Part shown: positions 10,073-19,618 of the stretch, piece by piece | Layout: every line of letters starts with the position of its first letter | How positions within the stretch are numbered: the first letter of the stretch is position 1 | Source: Meira nashicola | Lineage: Eukaryota > Basidiomycota > Exobasidiomycetes > Exobasidiales > Brachybasidiaceae | Assembly: GCA_001600355.1 (NCBI GenBank) | Contig: BCJU01000001.1 | Coordinates: 4,278,013 to 4,342,012 of the forward strand | Direction of reading: 5' to 3' | Length of the DNA: 64,000 nt | The notes under the pieces: generated by a model | The model's input: only the letters and a program-made list of their open reading frames with translations | Database searches by the model: none | Told to the model about the DNA's origin: nothing | Program-made: the position numbers and the translations under genes

Positions 10073-11912
10073 TCATTTTTCTTGGTGCATTGCTAATTCT
10101 ACCATTCCAGGATTATCAGCCTTGGATTCAGGATGACCTTTTTCAGTATCTGAAATTGTACTAACCCTACCTTCTTCTCCTTCAGCAACGATTTGACCAT
10201 CACGATTAGAAGAAATTGCTTGATCTTTATGTGCTTTTCCCCAAGCTGTTGATTTACGAGCAGGAATACGTTGTTCGAATAATAAATCCAACTGTTCCAA
10301 ACTTAATCCTTTACATTCAGGTAAACAAAAGTAAACCCAAATTGTTGCCAAAGTTGCTAAAGGACCGAAAATGAAACAAACCTTCATTTCTAAATTTGCA
10401 TAAGGAGCATAAAGAAGATACGGTAAAGAAAATACTACTGCAAATTGTGTTACAACTGCAGTTACGAAACCCATTCTTGAAGTTTTATCACGTAAAGCTT
10501 GACTTGGAGTTTCTGCTGAAACAACATAAGAAAGTGGACCCCAACCTATACAATAACCAATTGCGAATAAAAATAAGAAAGCTAATAAAACTTTATTTTG
10601 AGTTTCTGAACGTTTTTCAATCGTTCCCATTCCTGCTATAACGAAAAGTGAAATTGATTGCCAAGCTGCACTTGTAAGTAAGAAAGGTCTACGACCAAAT
10701 TTATCATTTAAAGTGATATTGAACAAATAAGTGAAACCCGTAATACCCGTCAAAATTAAAGCGAAATTGAATGGACTAAAAACACCTAAACGTTGAACGA
10801 CAACAGGGCCATATAAACCTGCAACAGCTTGACCGGTTGATTGTTGAAAGAAATTAACTGCTAAAACGATTAAAGTTCTACGAAGATTTGTACGTGAACG
10901 AAAACAGGCAACATATTCATTGATTATCGTTGCAAATTTATTCCTCTTTGCATGTAAAGCAGCCATTTCTTCATTTCTTATTTGTTCCAATCGAACTGCT
11001 TCAATTATTTGCTGTAATTCATGTTCAATATCCGTTCCTTTTCTACGAAAAGCAATTAATGCTTTACGTGCTTGATCATGTTTACCTTTTAAAATTAACC
11101 ATCTTGGCGATTCAGGTTGAAAAAATATTGAAGTTGCAACGATTGTAGGAGTGAATAAAAAACATAAAAATGGAATACGCCATGCCCAATCGTTATTTAT
11201 CGTTGAAGTTTTATGACAAATACCTGACATTATTAAACCACCAAAAGCAAAAGAAAGTTGATAACTTGCAACTGCTAAACCACGAACTTGTTTTGGTACA
11301 ATTTCCGATTGAAAGATTGGAATTACAGACATTTCCATTCCTATATAAATCGAATTTAAACATCTTCCTGCTAAAATTTGATTTCTATGATGACTTGTTA
11401 CGATTATAGGTGTACAAATGATACCCCAAATTGACATTACCATAACTGTAACCCTTCTTCCATACATTGATGAAAGTGCACTTCCGATCATGATTCCTGA
11501 TAGGAAAAGAATATAAATAATCTGTCATTCATGAAGTAATCATTATAACTCACCGCAACAAAGCAAAAGCAAAGGAAATGAGTTTGAAAAGGATAAAAAT
11601 TGTGGAGAGAGTGCGTATTTATTGGTAGTCGTTGAATATTCTCCGAATCGTTGAAGAAATGGTTTCATGGCTTGTGTCTAAAGAAAATTAAGATAGTGAA
11701 TTAAGTAATTTATAAAATGATCTTCAAAATAATTTCATGCTCACCTGACTAAAACCTTGATTGTCAAATGCAAAATTGGCTGAACTTAGAGTCAAGATCG
11801 AACTAGTAGCCAAAAGTCGCCAAGTGTAATGACGTGAGATGGCATTATCGAATAAGAATGTTTTTAGTAAGCCTTTCTTTTGTGGCTTCTCGTTGACCTG
11901 AAGATCTGCCAT
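10073..11912 (-). CDS. MFS sugar porter (three exons)
   Basis: Exons 11912-11745, 11677-11554 and 11496-10073, with introns of 67 and 57 bp, give 571 aa. Joined exons restore NFAFDNQGFSQ-TQAMKPF and LLLLCCG-IMIGSALSSMYGRR, the second a normal sugar-porter loop 2-3 motif. Further motifs are PESPRWL, the internal GRR/GRRPF repeats and PECKGLSLEQLD after the last transmembrane segment. These place it in the fungal hexose/maltose-type sugar porter family. Twelve membrane segments with a cytosolic C-terminal tail of about 80 residues. An in-frame ATG at 11963 would add 17 residues. The substrate is likely a sugar or polyol. Confidence 0.88.
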
Positions 11913-12745
11913 TGTGGGATAATGAATTGAGGAAGGATGTTGATAAGGAAAAAGAGAAAACACAATTCACAGAACATTACCAATATTAAGCTTCATTATA
12001 AACAAATCTCACCTGCATCTGATTGTTTCCATTCAATTATATCTGCATACTAGGATACCAATCAAATTTAATCTTATACGGCACTCTATCACAATAATAT
12101 TTCATATTCCTTTTAGCTTCTTTTTTTCTAATCCGACTCCCGCAATAGAACCAAAAGTGTGGGGAGTAAAAAACCAATGCCCACACTGCTCTTTTGCGCC
12201 GGCCCAGCGCGTTTGACAGAATTTTTGTTTGTTTCGAAACGTTGCGTAGGAGATTTAATTAAGAAGAACACGACAATCATTTTTCCCCCCTCTCTTATTC
12301 TGAATTGAAGAAGATGCATAACGTAGAAGCCGCTCAAAACTAAAAATACGCTAATTCAAACCAATTTATGCACAATCAAACACACGGGAAGAAGGTTGAA
12401 CAGTTACCACAAATACATATGTTTTTTTTTCGTCTTTTTTTATTCTCCTTATCAAAGGAACAAAACTGTATACTCAGGAACGTACAGTATAAAAGTTCTT
12501 CTAATTACCCCACTTCTTTGTTTTGCTTTTATCAATCTCTTTTGAGGCTATACTCATGCAAATGCATGCAAGCTCAATTTTACAAGGTGTTAATTTCTGT
12601 ACCTGGTTCCTAATGCGATGTTTACTGCTGGTCGGTATAACCATTTTTTTAGCGTGATTATTATCTCTAGAACGTGCTACATTTGTTTGTGGAGGAAGAA
12701 AAATATTTTCACTCTTCTTCTCTCTTACAATCATCGCTTCTCAAC
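11913..12745. other. Divergent promoter region, sugar porter and MDR reductase
   Basis: About 830 bp between divergent start codons. TATAAAAG at 12488-12495 points toward the plus-strand gene but lies 250 bp from its ATG. A homopolymer T tract occurs near 12421-12440. ORFs of 69-81 aa here lack any family signature. Confidence 0.45.
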
Positions 12746-13870
12746 ATGACGACCGAAAGATCTATTCCTGAACGTTGCAAAGCAATCACATATTCAAGAA
12801 GAGGAGAACCTAAAGATGTATTACAGTATGAAGACAATTACCCTGTTCAAAAATCTATATCTAAAGATTCAGTCTTAGTCAAAATTGAAGCAGCAGGAAT
12901 CAATCCGGTAGATTGGAAAACTATGAAATTTTTACCTAGTCTATGGGGTAAAAAAGTTGCAGGAAAAGATTATTCAGGTACGATTGTTAAAGTTCATGAA
13001 GATTCTATTGATAAGCGATTCAAAGTTGGTGATAAAGTGTATGGTCAAATCGAATTTACAGAAAAGATAAAAAATGGATCAGGTACATTAGTGCAATATG
13101 CTTTATGTCCTATTGAAACTATTGCTATTAGACCTGATCATTTATCAGCAATCGATCTTGGAGGAATTACAACAGTTGCACAAACAGCTTTAGTGGTTAT
13201 AGAATATTCAGATGTCTTATTCCAAAGTGGAAAGAAGAAACCTCGAATTCTAGTCTGTGGAGGTAGTTCAGCGGTTGGTTTAATGGCAATTCCAATTTTG
13301 AAACATAAAGGTGCTTTCGTTGCATCTACATGTAGTAAAGCAAAGTTTGAAGTGGTATCAAAGAGAGGTGCTGATGAGACATTTGATTGTGAGTTATAAA
13401 GATTCATCATTTTACCAGCAAAAGTTTACTAACACAAATCCTATTATACAGACCAAAGTACAGACTTCAAGAAGGATCTTATAAAAGCAACAGAAAAGGA
13501 TGGAAAATTTGATCTGATCATAGACTGTGTCAATTCTCATGACGTTTGGCTTTTCAGTCCAGATATTATACAAGAAAGAGCAACGTATGTTAATGTAGGA
13601 TTTGATGCAAGTCAAGGAACATTAAAAGCGATAAGTAGAAATTTATCTTATCATCTCTTACCTACTTGGCTTGGAGGAATACCGACAAAATATATTCGAC
13701 CAGCAGGAGTAGGCACAAGAAAGACGATGGATGATTTGGAAGAATTAGTAAACAAAGGAGTAATTGTGCCCATTAATGATTCTGTGTTTGAATGGGATCA
13801 AATAAAAGAAGCATTCGATCGATTACAAACCAATCGGACAATAGGAAAAGTAGTAATTAAAGTGCCTTGA
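12746..13870 (+). CDS. Zinc-free MDR reductase, quinone-oxidoreductase-like (two exons)
   Basis: Exons 12746-13388 and 13452-13870 (63-bp intron, GTGAGT...TACAG) give 353 aa. The ATG at 12746 is preferred over the one 24 codons upstream because the family homology starts right after it. Motifs: IEAAGINPVDWKTM and GKDYSGTIVKV (GroES-like fold), VGDKVYGQ, then the Rossmann segment ILVCGGSSAVGLMAIPILK. The C-terminal FDRLQTNRTIGKVVIKV is the family ending. Structural-zinc cysteines are absent, so it belongs to the QOR/reticulon-4-interacting group that reduces quinones or enones with NAD(P)H. It lies head-to-tail with the aldolase gene. Confidence 0.87.
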
Positions 13871-14299
13871 GCGTGTTTACTATGTATAACAATGTCATAC
13901 CCATGTACGGAGCCTAGTCGGTCCGAATGTGAGCTTTTTATTGCCGTGTCAAGAACACTTATCATCTTCCGACATTCCATAAACCGCAAAGCAAGAGATT
14001 CGTATTCGGGTTTTAGAAGAATTCTTTCCGAAAAAGAGTAGTTCTTCGACCAGACCCTGATCCGAATTCCCCCCACTCTGATAAAATTGGCCGTCTTCTT
14101 TTTTTTATAGAAAATATGCGGGGAAAGCGTTCACCCGTATGCAAGCACAAACGCACGCCTTGGCCGTTTTGTTGCCGTGCATAACGTTTTTCCGATAAGC
14201 GTGGATTACGTGCATGTATTCTAGTTACTTCATTCCGAAGATGTGATTAATTCCAAGCTTTCTTCTTAACTTCTCACACAAAATAGATTCATCATCAAA
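13871..14299. other. Intergenic region upstream of aldolase
   Basis: About 430 bp between the MDR stop and the aldolase ATG, both plus strand. It should hold the aldolase promoter. A T-rich run occurs at 14097-14108. No ORF or RNA gene supported. Confidence 0.4.
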
Positions 14300-15193
14300 A
14301 TGCCTTCTTCGCTATCAACTGAGAAGAACCTCTCATTAAAAATCTTGAAAGCTGCTGCAAAAGGCAAGTATGCAATCCTTGCACAAAGTTGTTATGATGC
14401 TCAAAGCGTGATTGCATTAATAAGAGCAGCAGAAGAAACAAGATCACCTGCAATTGCACAATTATTCCCTATTACGATGAAACAATTTGGAATCCATTTT
14501 ACAAAATTTGTAATTGAATCTTGTCATTCTGCAAAAGTACCAATATCCGTTCATGTTGATCATGCAGGAACAGAAGAAGATATTGAAAGAGTTTTGTTTT
14601 GGGCAGAAAAATATGGAGTTAAAGTTGATTCTATTATGGTTGATTGTAGTCATCATGATTCAGATGAAGAAAATATTTCAATGGCAAAACCATTTTGTCA
14701 ACGTGCAGAAAAGTTAGGAATGGCAGTTGAAGTTGAACTTGGAAGATTAGCAGGAGGTGAAGCTGGCGTACGTACAATACCTGAAGGTGCACTTACAAAA
14801 CCCGAAAAAGCAGAAAAGTTTTTGAATGAACTTAACGTTGATCTCTTAGCTCCTAGTATCGGAAACATTCATGGTCAATATATTAACCCACCAAATTTCC
14901 GATTAGATCTTTTGGGGGAATTACAAAACAAGATTGGATCGGGAACAAAGAGTGACGCAATCATTGTTTTACATGGAACAGATACTCTTTCAGATCAACT
15001 CTTTAATGATTGCGTTCAAAGAGGTTGTACGAAGATTAATGTTAATTCTTGGGCTCGTGATCCTCAAGTGAAATATTGGGAAAAGAATATGGAAAAGCAA
15101 GGATTGCCAGATGCATACGAAGGCGGAATGCAAGAATTCGAGAAAGCCTGTAAGCGTTTCTTTAAATTGCTGGGAAGTGAAAATAAGGCATAG
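14300..15193 (+). CDS. Class II ketose-bisphosphate aldolase family protein
   Basis: Single-exon ORF of 297 aa, shorter than the glycolytic yeast Fba1 type (about 360) and closer to the tagatose/KBP-aldolase subfamily. Zinc-site and catalytic motifs are present: VHVDHA (Asp87, His88), VEVELGRLAGGE (about 143-154), GNIHGQY (His191), VLHGTD (His225) and INVNS. The reaction is expected to be a zinc-dependent aldol cleavage of a phosphorylated ketose or keto acid. It is flanked by an acid-type MFS and a DenD-like dehydrogenase, which suggests catabolism rather than glycolysis. Its stop codon lies 32 bp from the stop of the convergent transporter, so the transcripts must overlap. Confidence 0.9.
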   Translation: MPSSLSTEKNLSLKILKAAAKGKYAILAQSCYDAQSVIALIRAAEETRSPAIAQLFPITMKQFGIHFTKFVIESCHSAKVPISVHVDHAGTEEDIERVLFWAEKYGVKVDSIMVDCSHHDSDEENISMAKPFCQRAEKLGMAVEVELGRLAGGEAGVRTIPEGALTKPEKAEKFLNELNVDLLAPSIGNIHGQYINPPNFRLDLLGELQNKIGSGTKSDAIIVLHGTDTLSDQLFNDCVQRGCTKINVNSWARDPQVKYWEKNMEKQGLPDAYEGGMQEFEKACKRFFKLLGSENKA

Positions 15194-15225
15194 TTGATGA
15201 TGTAATTATAAAAATTCATATGAAC

Positions 15226-16713
15226 TCATTTCTCGCTTCTATTCATTACAGGTACAATTCCATCAGCGTTTGCTTCATCATTAGTGTAAATTTGAGCTGC
15301 TGATGTTTGTTGTTGAAGTTCAGGATAAGGATATTTTGCTAAAAAGAAACGTAAAAAGAAAGCCATAACAAATGCTAAAACCATAAATGCCATTGTTACA
15401 GCAAAACCCATCCTATTATGATCACTTGCATTTGCTGGAAATAGAAAAGAACCATAAATTGAAGCACTATTTCCTAATGCATTGATAACGGCTAATGAAA
15501 TTGCACGTTTTTCACTTGGCCATGGAATCGCATTTGAAGCATAAATGCTTACTAAAGGACAAGCGGCATAAACGCCTGCAACTCCAAAACATAGTAAAAC
15601 ATATCTTGCTGTATTATTAACAACTCCGATCAAAATTGCAAAACAAACGATTGATAATGCTGAAGCTGCTGCTAAATGAAATCCACGTTCTTTAAAATAA
15701 TCTGAAGAAAAACAAAAGCCAAGGATGGAAACGAAAGCGACTGCATAAATTGGAGCAGTGTAATATTGAATATTAAAACCCGTATAACCCATACTTTTAA
15801 CGAGTTCAGGAATAAAATATTGAATAGTTTGAGCACCAGTTGTACACATATATGTTAAAACGAAACACCAAACACGCCAATCGGTAAATGTCATCTTGGC
15901 TGCTTGTTTATGTGAAACTTTATCTCCACCTTGTGTATCTCCAATTGAATCTTTTATTAAACGATTACTTGCCAAAGCACGTTCTGCAGGTGTTAACCAA
16001 CGAGTAGTTGAAGGAAAATCTGGCAAGGTAAATATTGAAATTATTGAAACAAAACAAGTTACTGAACCTTCAACGATGAATAACCATTTCCAACCTGGAA
16101 TTCCACGAGCACCATCTAATTCTTTGATTAAACCTCCTGCAATTAAACCTCCAAAGATACCCGAAAGTGCAACTGCAGTATAGTATAAACTATAACGCCT
16201 ACCCATTTCACCGCGTTTATACCAAGCTGATAATAAGAATAAAACTCCTGGAGCAAAAGAGCTTTCCAAAATTCCTAAAATGAAACGTAAACCTGCAATT
16301 GCTTGCCATGATTTAGCTGCAGCAAAACAAATTGTTAAAATTCCCCAAAAGAACATTAAAGTAGGTAAATAAATACTCGGTCTTACACGAGTAAGAATTG
16401 CGTTTGAAATTGGTTCGAATAAAACGTAAGAAATAAAGAAAACCAATAAAACGATAGAATAATCTTGACTTGTCATCTTGAACTCTGTTCCCATTCCACC
16501 CGTATAAGCATTTCCAATATTACTTCTATCAAGATAAGAAACCAAATACATAAAGAAAACCGTTGGAATTAAACGTGAATCAACTTTTTTCATTAACTTT
16601 TTTTCTTCATCTTTATCAATTTCTAAAGTTGATTGAACGTCTGAAGTAGTTGTTTGAACTTGGCTTCCATCAGGTGCTTTTTCCTCGGTTTTGTCTTTAT
16701 GAAAGATGGACAT
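15226..16713 (-). CDS. MFS transporter, anion:cation symporter (Dal5/allantoate-permease-like) family
   Basis: Uninterrupted ORF of 495 aa. After a 45-residue polar N-terminus it has VSYLDRSNIGNAYTGGM, the diagnostic loop of fungal ACS-family permeases (Dal5, Tna1, Vht1 relatives). It continues with PTLMFFWGILTICFAAAKSW, RFILGILESSFAPGVLFL and WKWLFIVEGSVT. Twelve transmembrane segments fit. Family substrates are organic anions such as nicotinate, allantoate, tartrate or sugar acids. Position between the aldolase and the DenD-like dehydrogenase favours uptake of a sugar acid, which is inference. Confidence 0.9.
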   Translation of the reverse strand: MSIFHKDKTEEKAPDGSQVQTTTSDVQSTLEIDKDEEKKLMKKVDSRLIPTVFFMYLVSYLDRSNIGNAYTGGMGTEFKMTSQDYSIVLLVFFISYVLFEPISNAILTRVRPSIYLPTLMFFWGILTICFAAAKSWQAIAGLRFILGILESSFAPGVLFLLSAWYKRGEMGRRYSLYYTAVALSGIFGGLIAGGLIKELDGARGIPGWKWLFIVEGSVTCFVSIISIFTLPDFPSTTRWLTPAERALASNRLIKDSIGDTQGGDKVSHKQAAKMTFTDWRVWCFVLTYMCTTGAQTIQYFIPELVKSMGYTGFNIQYYTAPIYAVAFVSILGFCFSSDYFKERGFHLAAASALSIVCFAILIGVVNNTARYVLLCFGVAGVYAACPLVSIYASNAIPWPSEKRAISLAVINALGNSASIYGSFLFPANASDHNRMGFAVTMAFMVLAFVMAFFLRFFLAKYPYPELQQQTSAAQIYTNDEANADGIVPVMNRSEK

Positions 16714-17356
16714 TTTGACACGTTTAAAGAGGTTGCGGTCAAGAAGTGAGGTTCAAATTCATTTCTTTGTCTTCTCTGATGATTATATAGTAAAGCTTGT
16801 CATTTCGTTTAGCCGGGGCTTTACATTTGTCATGATTCTGCTCAGGTACATATTATCAAATCGAGCAAGCCCCTTGGGTCTCGGATATTATATTGATTGA
16901 CTAAAGAGGTTTATTTGCCACAACTGATATGTTCCTGCGGTTGTACAGTTACATTCATATTTTTCGGCTATACGGGCTAAAACCCCACATTTTCTCCGCG
17001 CGGGGGGAAAAGAAGCTAGTATAATGCATGCATGCCATTAAACCCCATAACCCTTCTTTTAGGCTTATCTCGGTGAATCTATTCTAAGGGAAAAATACGA
17101 AATGATCGGATAATCGGAAGAATGATTTTGAGCATAAAATCATTTATCCGATCACATTTACAAATGTTTTGCCGTTCTTGGCTTTCCTCCCCACTCCGAA
17201 CGGACATCCGTATTCGGCTGCTTAATTAGACGCCCTCTTTTGAACCGAATAATTCCACTTTCCTCCCCCCCACTCTTAGACTCTCGCAACCAAGTTTAAA
17301 AAGGCCGATCATCAATCAACAACCATCTCTTACCCTGAAGACAATCTCACAACAAA
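16714..17356. other. Divergent promoter region, ACS permease and DenD-like gene
   Basis: About 640 bp shared by two divergent genes of the putative acid-sugar cluster. It contains GGGG/CCCC-rich blocks near 16995-17010 and 17265-17275 and a GCATGCATGC stretch at about 17024-17034. The shared spacer would suit co-regulation. Confidence 0.45.
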
Positions 17357-18394
17357 ATGGCAATCGATTCACAAACGATTTTGATCACTGGAGCAGGTGG
17401 TTGGCTAGGTTCTTTATTACCTGGAAAATTGGTAGAATTAGAATCAGAAACATCATTCAAATTCATTTTAGCAGATATCGTAGAGCCAAAAGTACCTTCA
17501 AGCTTGGGTAAAAAGTCAGAATGTGTTACGATAAAAGCAGATTTAAGTGATGATGGAAATATGGAAGCTTTATTCACGACAAAATATGGTAAGCCTGATG
17601 TAATTTATTCTATGCATGGAATTATGAGCCTAGGAAGTGAAGAAAATTGGGATTTAGGAATGCGTATAAACGTTGATAGTACAAGAGCATTATTGGAAAA
17701 AGCACGTCATAAAAGAACAAAACAAGATAAACCAATCACGTTCATTTTTACTTCAAGTGTTGCAACTTATGGTGGTCAATTACCTGAAAAAGTTTTACCT
17801 TCAACTGCATGTACACCTGAGGGAGCTTATGGAACGGAAAAATTAATTTGCGAATATTACGTTACAGAATATACTCGAAAAGGATTCGTTAATGGAATTT
17901 CAATCAAACTTCCAACAATCGTTCCACGTCCAGGTCCACCTTCTCGTGCAACATCTGCTTTCGTTTCAGGTATCGTTCGTGAACCTTTAGCAGGACAAGA
18001 AGCTATATGTCCAATAGGAAGTGGACTTGATGATGCAATTTTACAGCAAACTGGCGTTTGGGTTGCTAAACCTTCTACTACTCTTGCAAATTTTGTTAAA
18101 GCAAAACAGTTGTTATTCAACCTTGATTTAAACAAAAATATCTTACCGTGGTCAAGAAGTGTTCAACTTCCAGGTTTTACCGTTTCAATTCATGAAATCA
18201 TTCAAGCTTTACGTAACGTAAAAGGTGATGATGCTATTGCATTAATCAAATTTGAACATGATGAAACATGCAAAAGAATCGTTTCAAGTTGGCCACGTGA
18301 ATTTGATAATTCTTATGCTCTTTCACTTGGTTTCATCGTTGATAAAGATGGATTTGAAGGTGCGATTAAAGAATTTATGGCTAACAGCATGTAA
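17357..18394 (+). CDS. NAD-dependent epimerase/dehydratase family, D-erythronate dehydrogenase (DenD)-like
   Basis: Single exon, 345 aa. ILITGAGGWLGSLL (about 8-21) is the G-x-x-G-x-x-G Rossmann motif of extended SDRs. FTSSVATYGG supplies the catalytic Ser, and YGTEK (Tyr158, Lys162) the active Tyr/Lys. The stretch KLPTIVPRPGPPSRATSAF followed by REPLAGQE is, as I remember it, characteristic of the DenD group that oxidises D-erythronate at C2 in bacterial tetronate pathways. It is cytosolic, with no signal peptide. The divergent acid permease and the aldolase fit such a pathway. Other extended SDRs remain possible. Confidence 0.85.
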   Translation: MAIDSQTILITGAGGWLGSLLPGKLVELESETSFKFILADIVEPKVPSSLGKKSECVTIKADLSDDGNMEALFTTKYGKPDVIYSMHGIMSLGSEENWDLGMRINVDSTRALLEKARHKRTKQDKPITFIFTSSVATYGGQLPEKVLPSTACTPEGAYGTEKLICEYYVTEYTRKGFVNGISIKLPTIVPRPGPPSRATSAFVSGIVREPLAGQEAICPIGSGLDDAILQQTGVWVAKPSTTLANFVKAKQLLFNLDLNKNILPWSRSVQLPGFTVSIHEIIQALRNVKGDDAIALIKFEHDETCKRIVSSWPREFDNSYALSLGFIVDKDGFEGAIKEFMANSM

Positions 18395-18539
18395 TCGTTG
18401 TAAGGTAAAAAGTTGTGTGAAATAGAATTCATTCGAAATTTAAAACGCGTGTAGTGATTAAAGTGCGTGAAAAAACCAGAGTGTATGCACTCGACATTCT
18501 CCACTCCAACCTTTTCTTCCTACACATATTCTTGGCAGC

Positions 18540-19559
18540 ATGTCATCTTCATCAAATGCACAAAACACAAATACCCCCAAAGATGAAGATATTGAAACAT
18601 TCTTACGCTTATTCGACGCTCATTTAGCGCAATCATCGACAACGGCCTCTTTTACCGAATCAATTATACCAATCGGTTATCGGGATGATACCCAAAATGT
18701 TAATGAAACAATAGCTCCAACAGCACAATTAGAACTATTTAAATCCAAACTACCAAATAACGAAAAAGAGTATTTCGATCGATTAGCAGAACAGAGAAGG
18801 TCCGCTTTTCATGCAAATCAAGCGCAAAGAAAGCAAGCTTACTTACACAGTCTTTTGGTTCAACTACCTCCATTTTCACTTTCACAGCAAGACAAAGCTC
18901 ATTTACGTTCCATTTCAGCTCGTCAAAGAAGGTTACAGGATTTAAAAACATTTACGAAAAGATTTTGTACACCAAACAATATTGGTGTAAAACCATTTTT
19001 TGCTGCTTTAAAAAGACTATTTGAAGCTCAATCGAATGATCGTTATGGACGTAAATTACAATGGTTATTGGATGATGCAGTTTTAATGGAAACTGGAGGT
19101 GATGATTTTATGCAATCGGCAGTTTACATACTTAAAGCTGTTTTGCATTTTGATGAATACAAACCTTTAGATAAAGCAAATTTAAACCCATTCAAAGATG
19201 ATGAAAGTTCAATTAAGCCAAATCAACAAGATACGGAAGGTGTAGAGAATAATGAAATTTTACGAATATGGACAATTCCTTCTCATCTGGGTAACCTTGA
19301 ATGCGCAAGCCTTGCACGTACAATACCAGCACACGTCCTTCCAAAACGTGGTAAAGGTTCATCACCAGCTTATGCGAATGGAGCTTTGGACAGATTGGCC
19401 AGGGATGACGAAGAACAACAAAGTTTGTCGACTGTCGAATTACCCACTGGATCACTACGATATGCACCACTCTCAAGTCTTTCTCGCGATCCAGATTATC
19501 GTGGAGGATGGATAGAATGGATCATCGATCGAATTTTGTCCATCGTTCGCATACATTGA
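18540..19559 (+). CDS. Uncharacterised fungal protein, 339 aa
   Basis: I do not recognise the family. The ORF is uninterrupted, begins with an ATG 145 bp after the previous stop, and has codon use like its neighbours. Residues 1-70 are polar and Thr/Ser-rich. Residues 75-205 are strongly helical and basic, with EQRRSAFHANQAQRKQAYLH and ARQRRLQDLKTFTKRFC, followed by a hydrophobic helical section WLLDDAVLMETGG. The rest is polar. The C-terminus ends with WIEWIIDRILSIVRIH, an amphipathic or membrane-touching helix. No signal peptide. It converges with the Arp9-like gene 59 bp away. Confidence 0.75.
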   Translation: MSSSSNAQNTNTPKDEDIETFLRLFDAHLAQSSTTASFTESIIPIGYRDDTQNVNETIAPTAQLELFKSKLPNNEKEYFDRLAEQRRSAFHANQAQRKQAYLHSLLVQLPPFSLSQQDKAHLRSISARQRRLQDLKTFTKRFCTPNNIGVKPFFAALKRLFEAQSNDRYGRKLQWLLDDAVLMETGGDDFMQSAVYILKAVLHFDEYKPLDKANLNPFKDDESSIKPNQQDTEGVENNEILRIWTIPSHLGNLECASLARTIPAHVLPKRGKGSSPAYANGALDRLARDDEEQQSLSTVELPTGSLRYAPLSSLSRDPDYRGGWIEWIIDRILSIVRIH

Positions 19560-19618
19560 ATAGAGGATTGGTTTTATACATGGACATTGTTTTTTATTTA
19601 AATAAATACATACATTTT

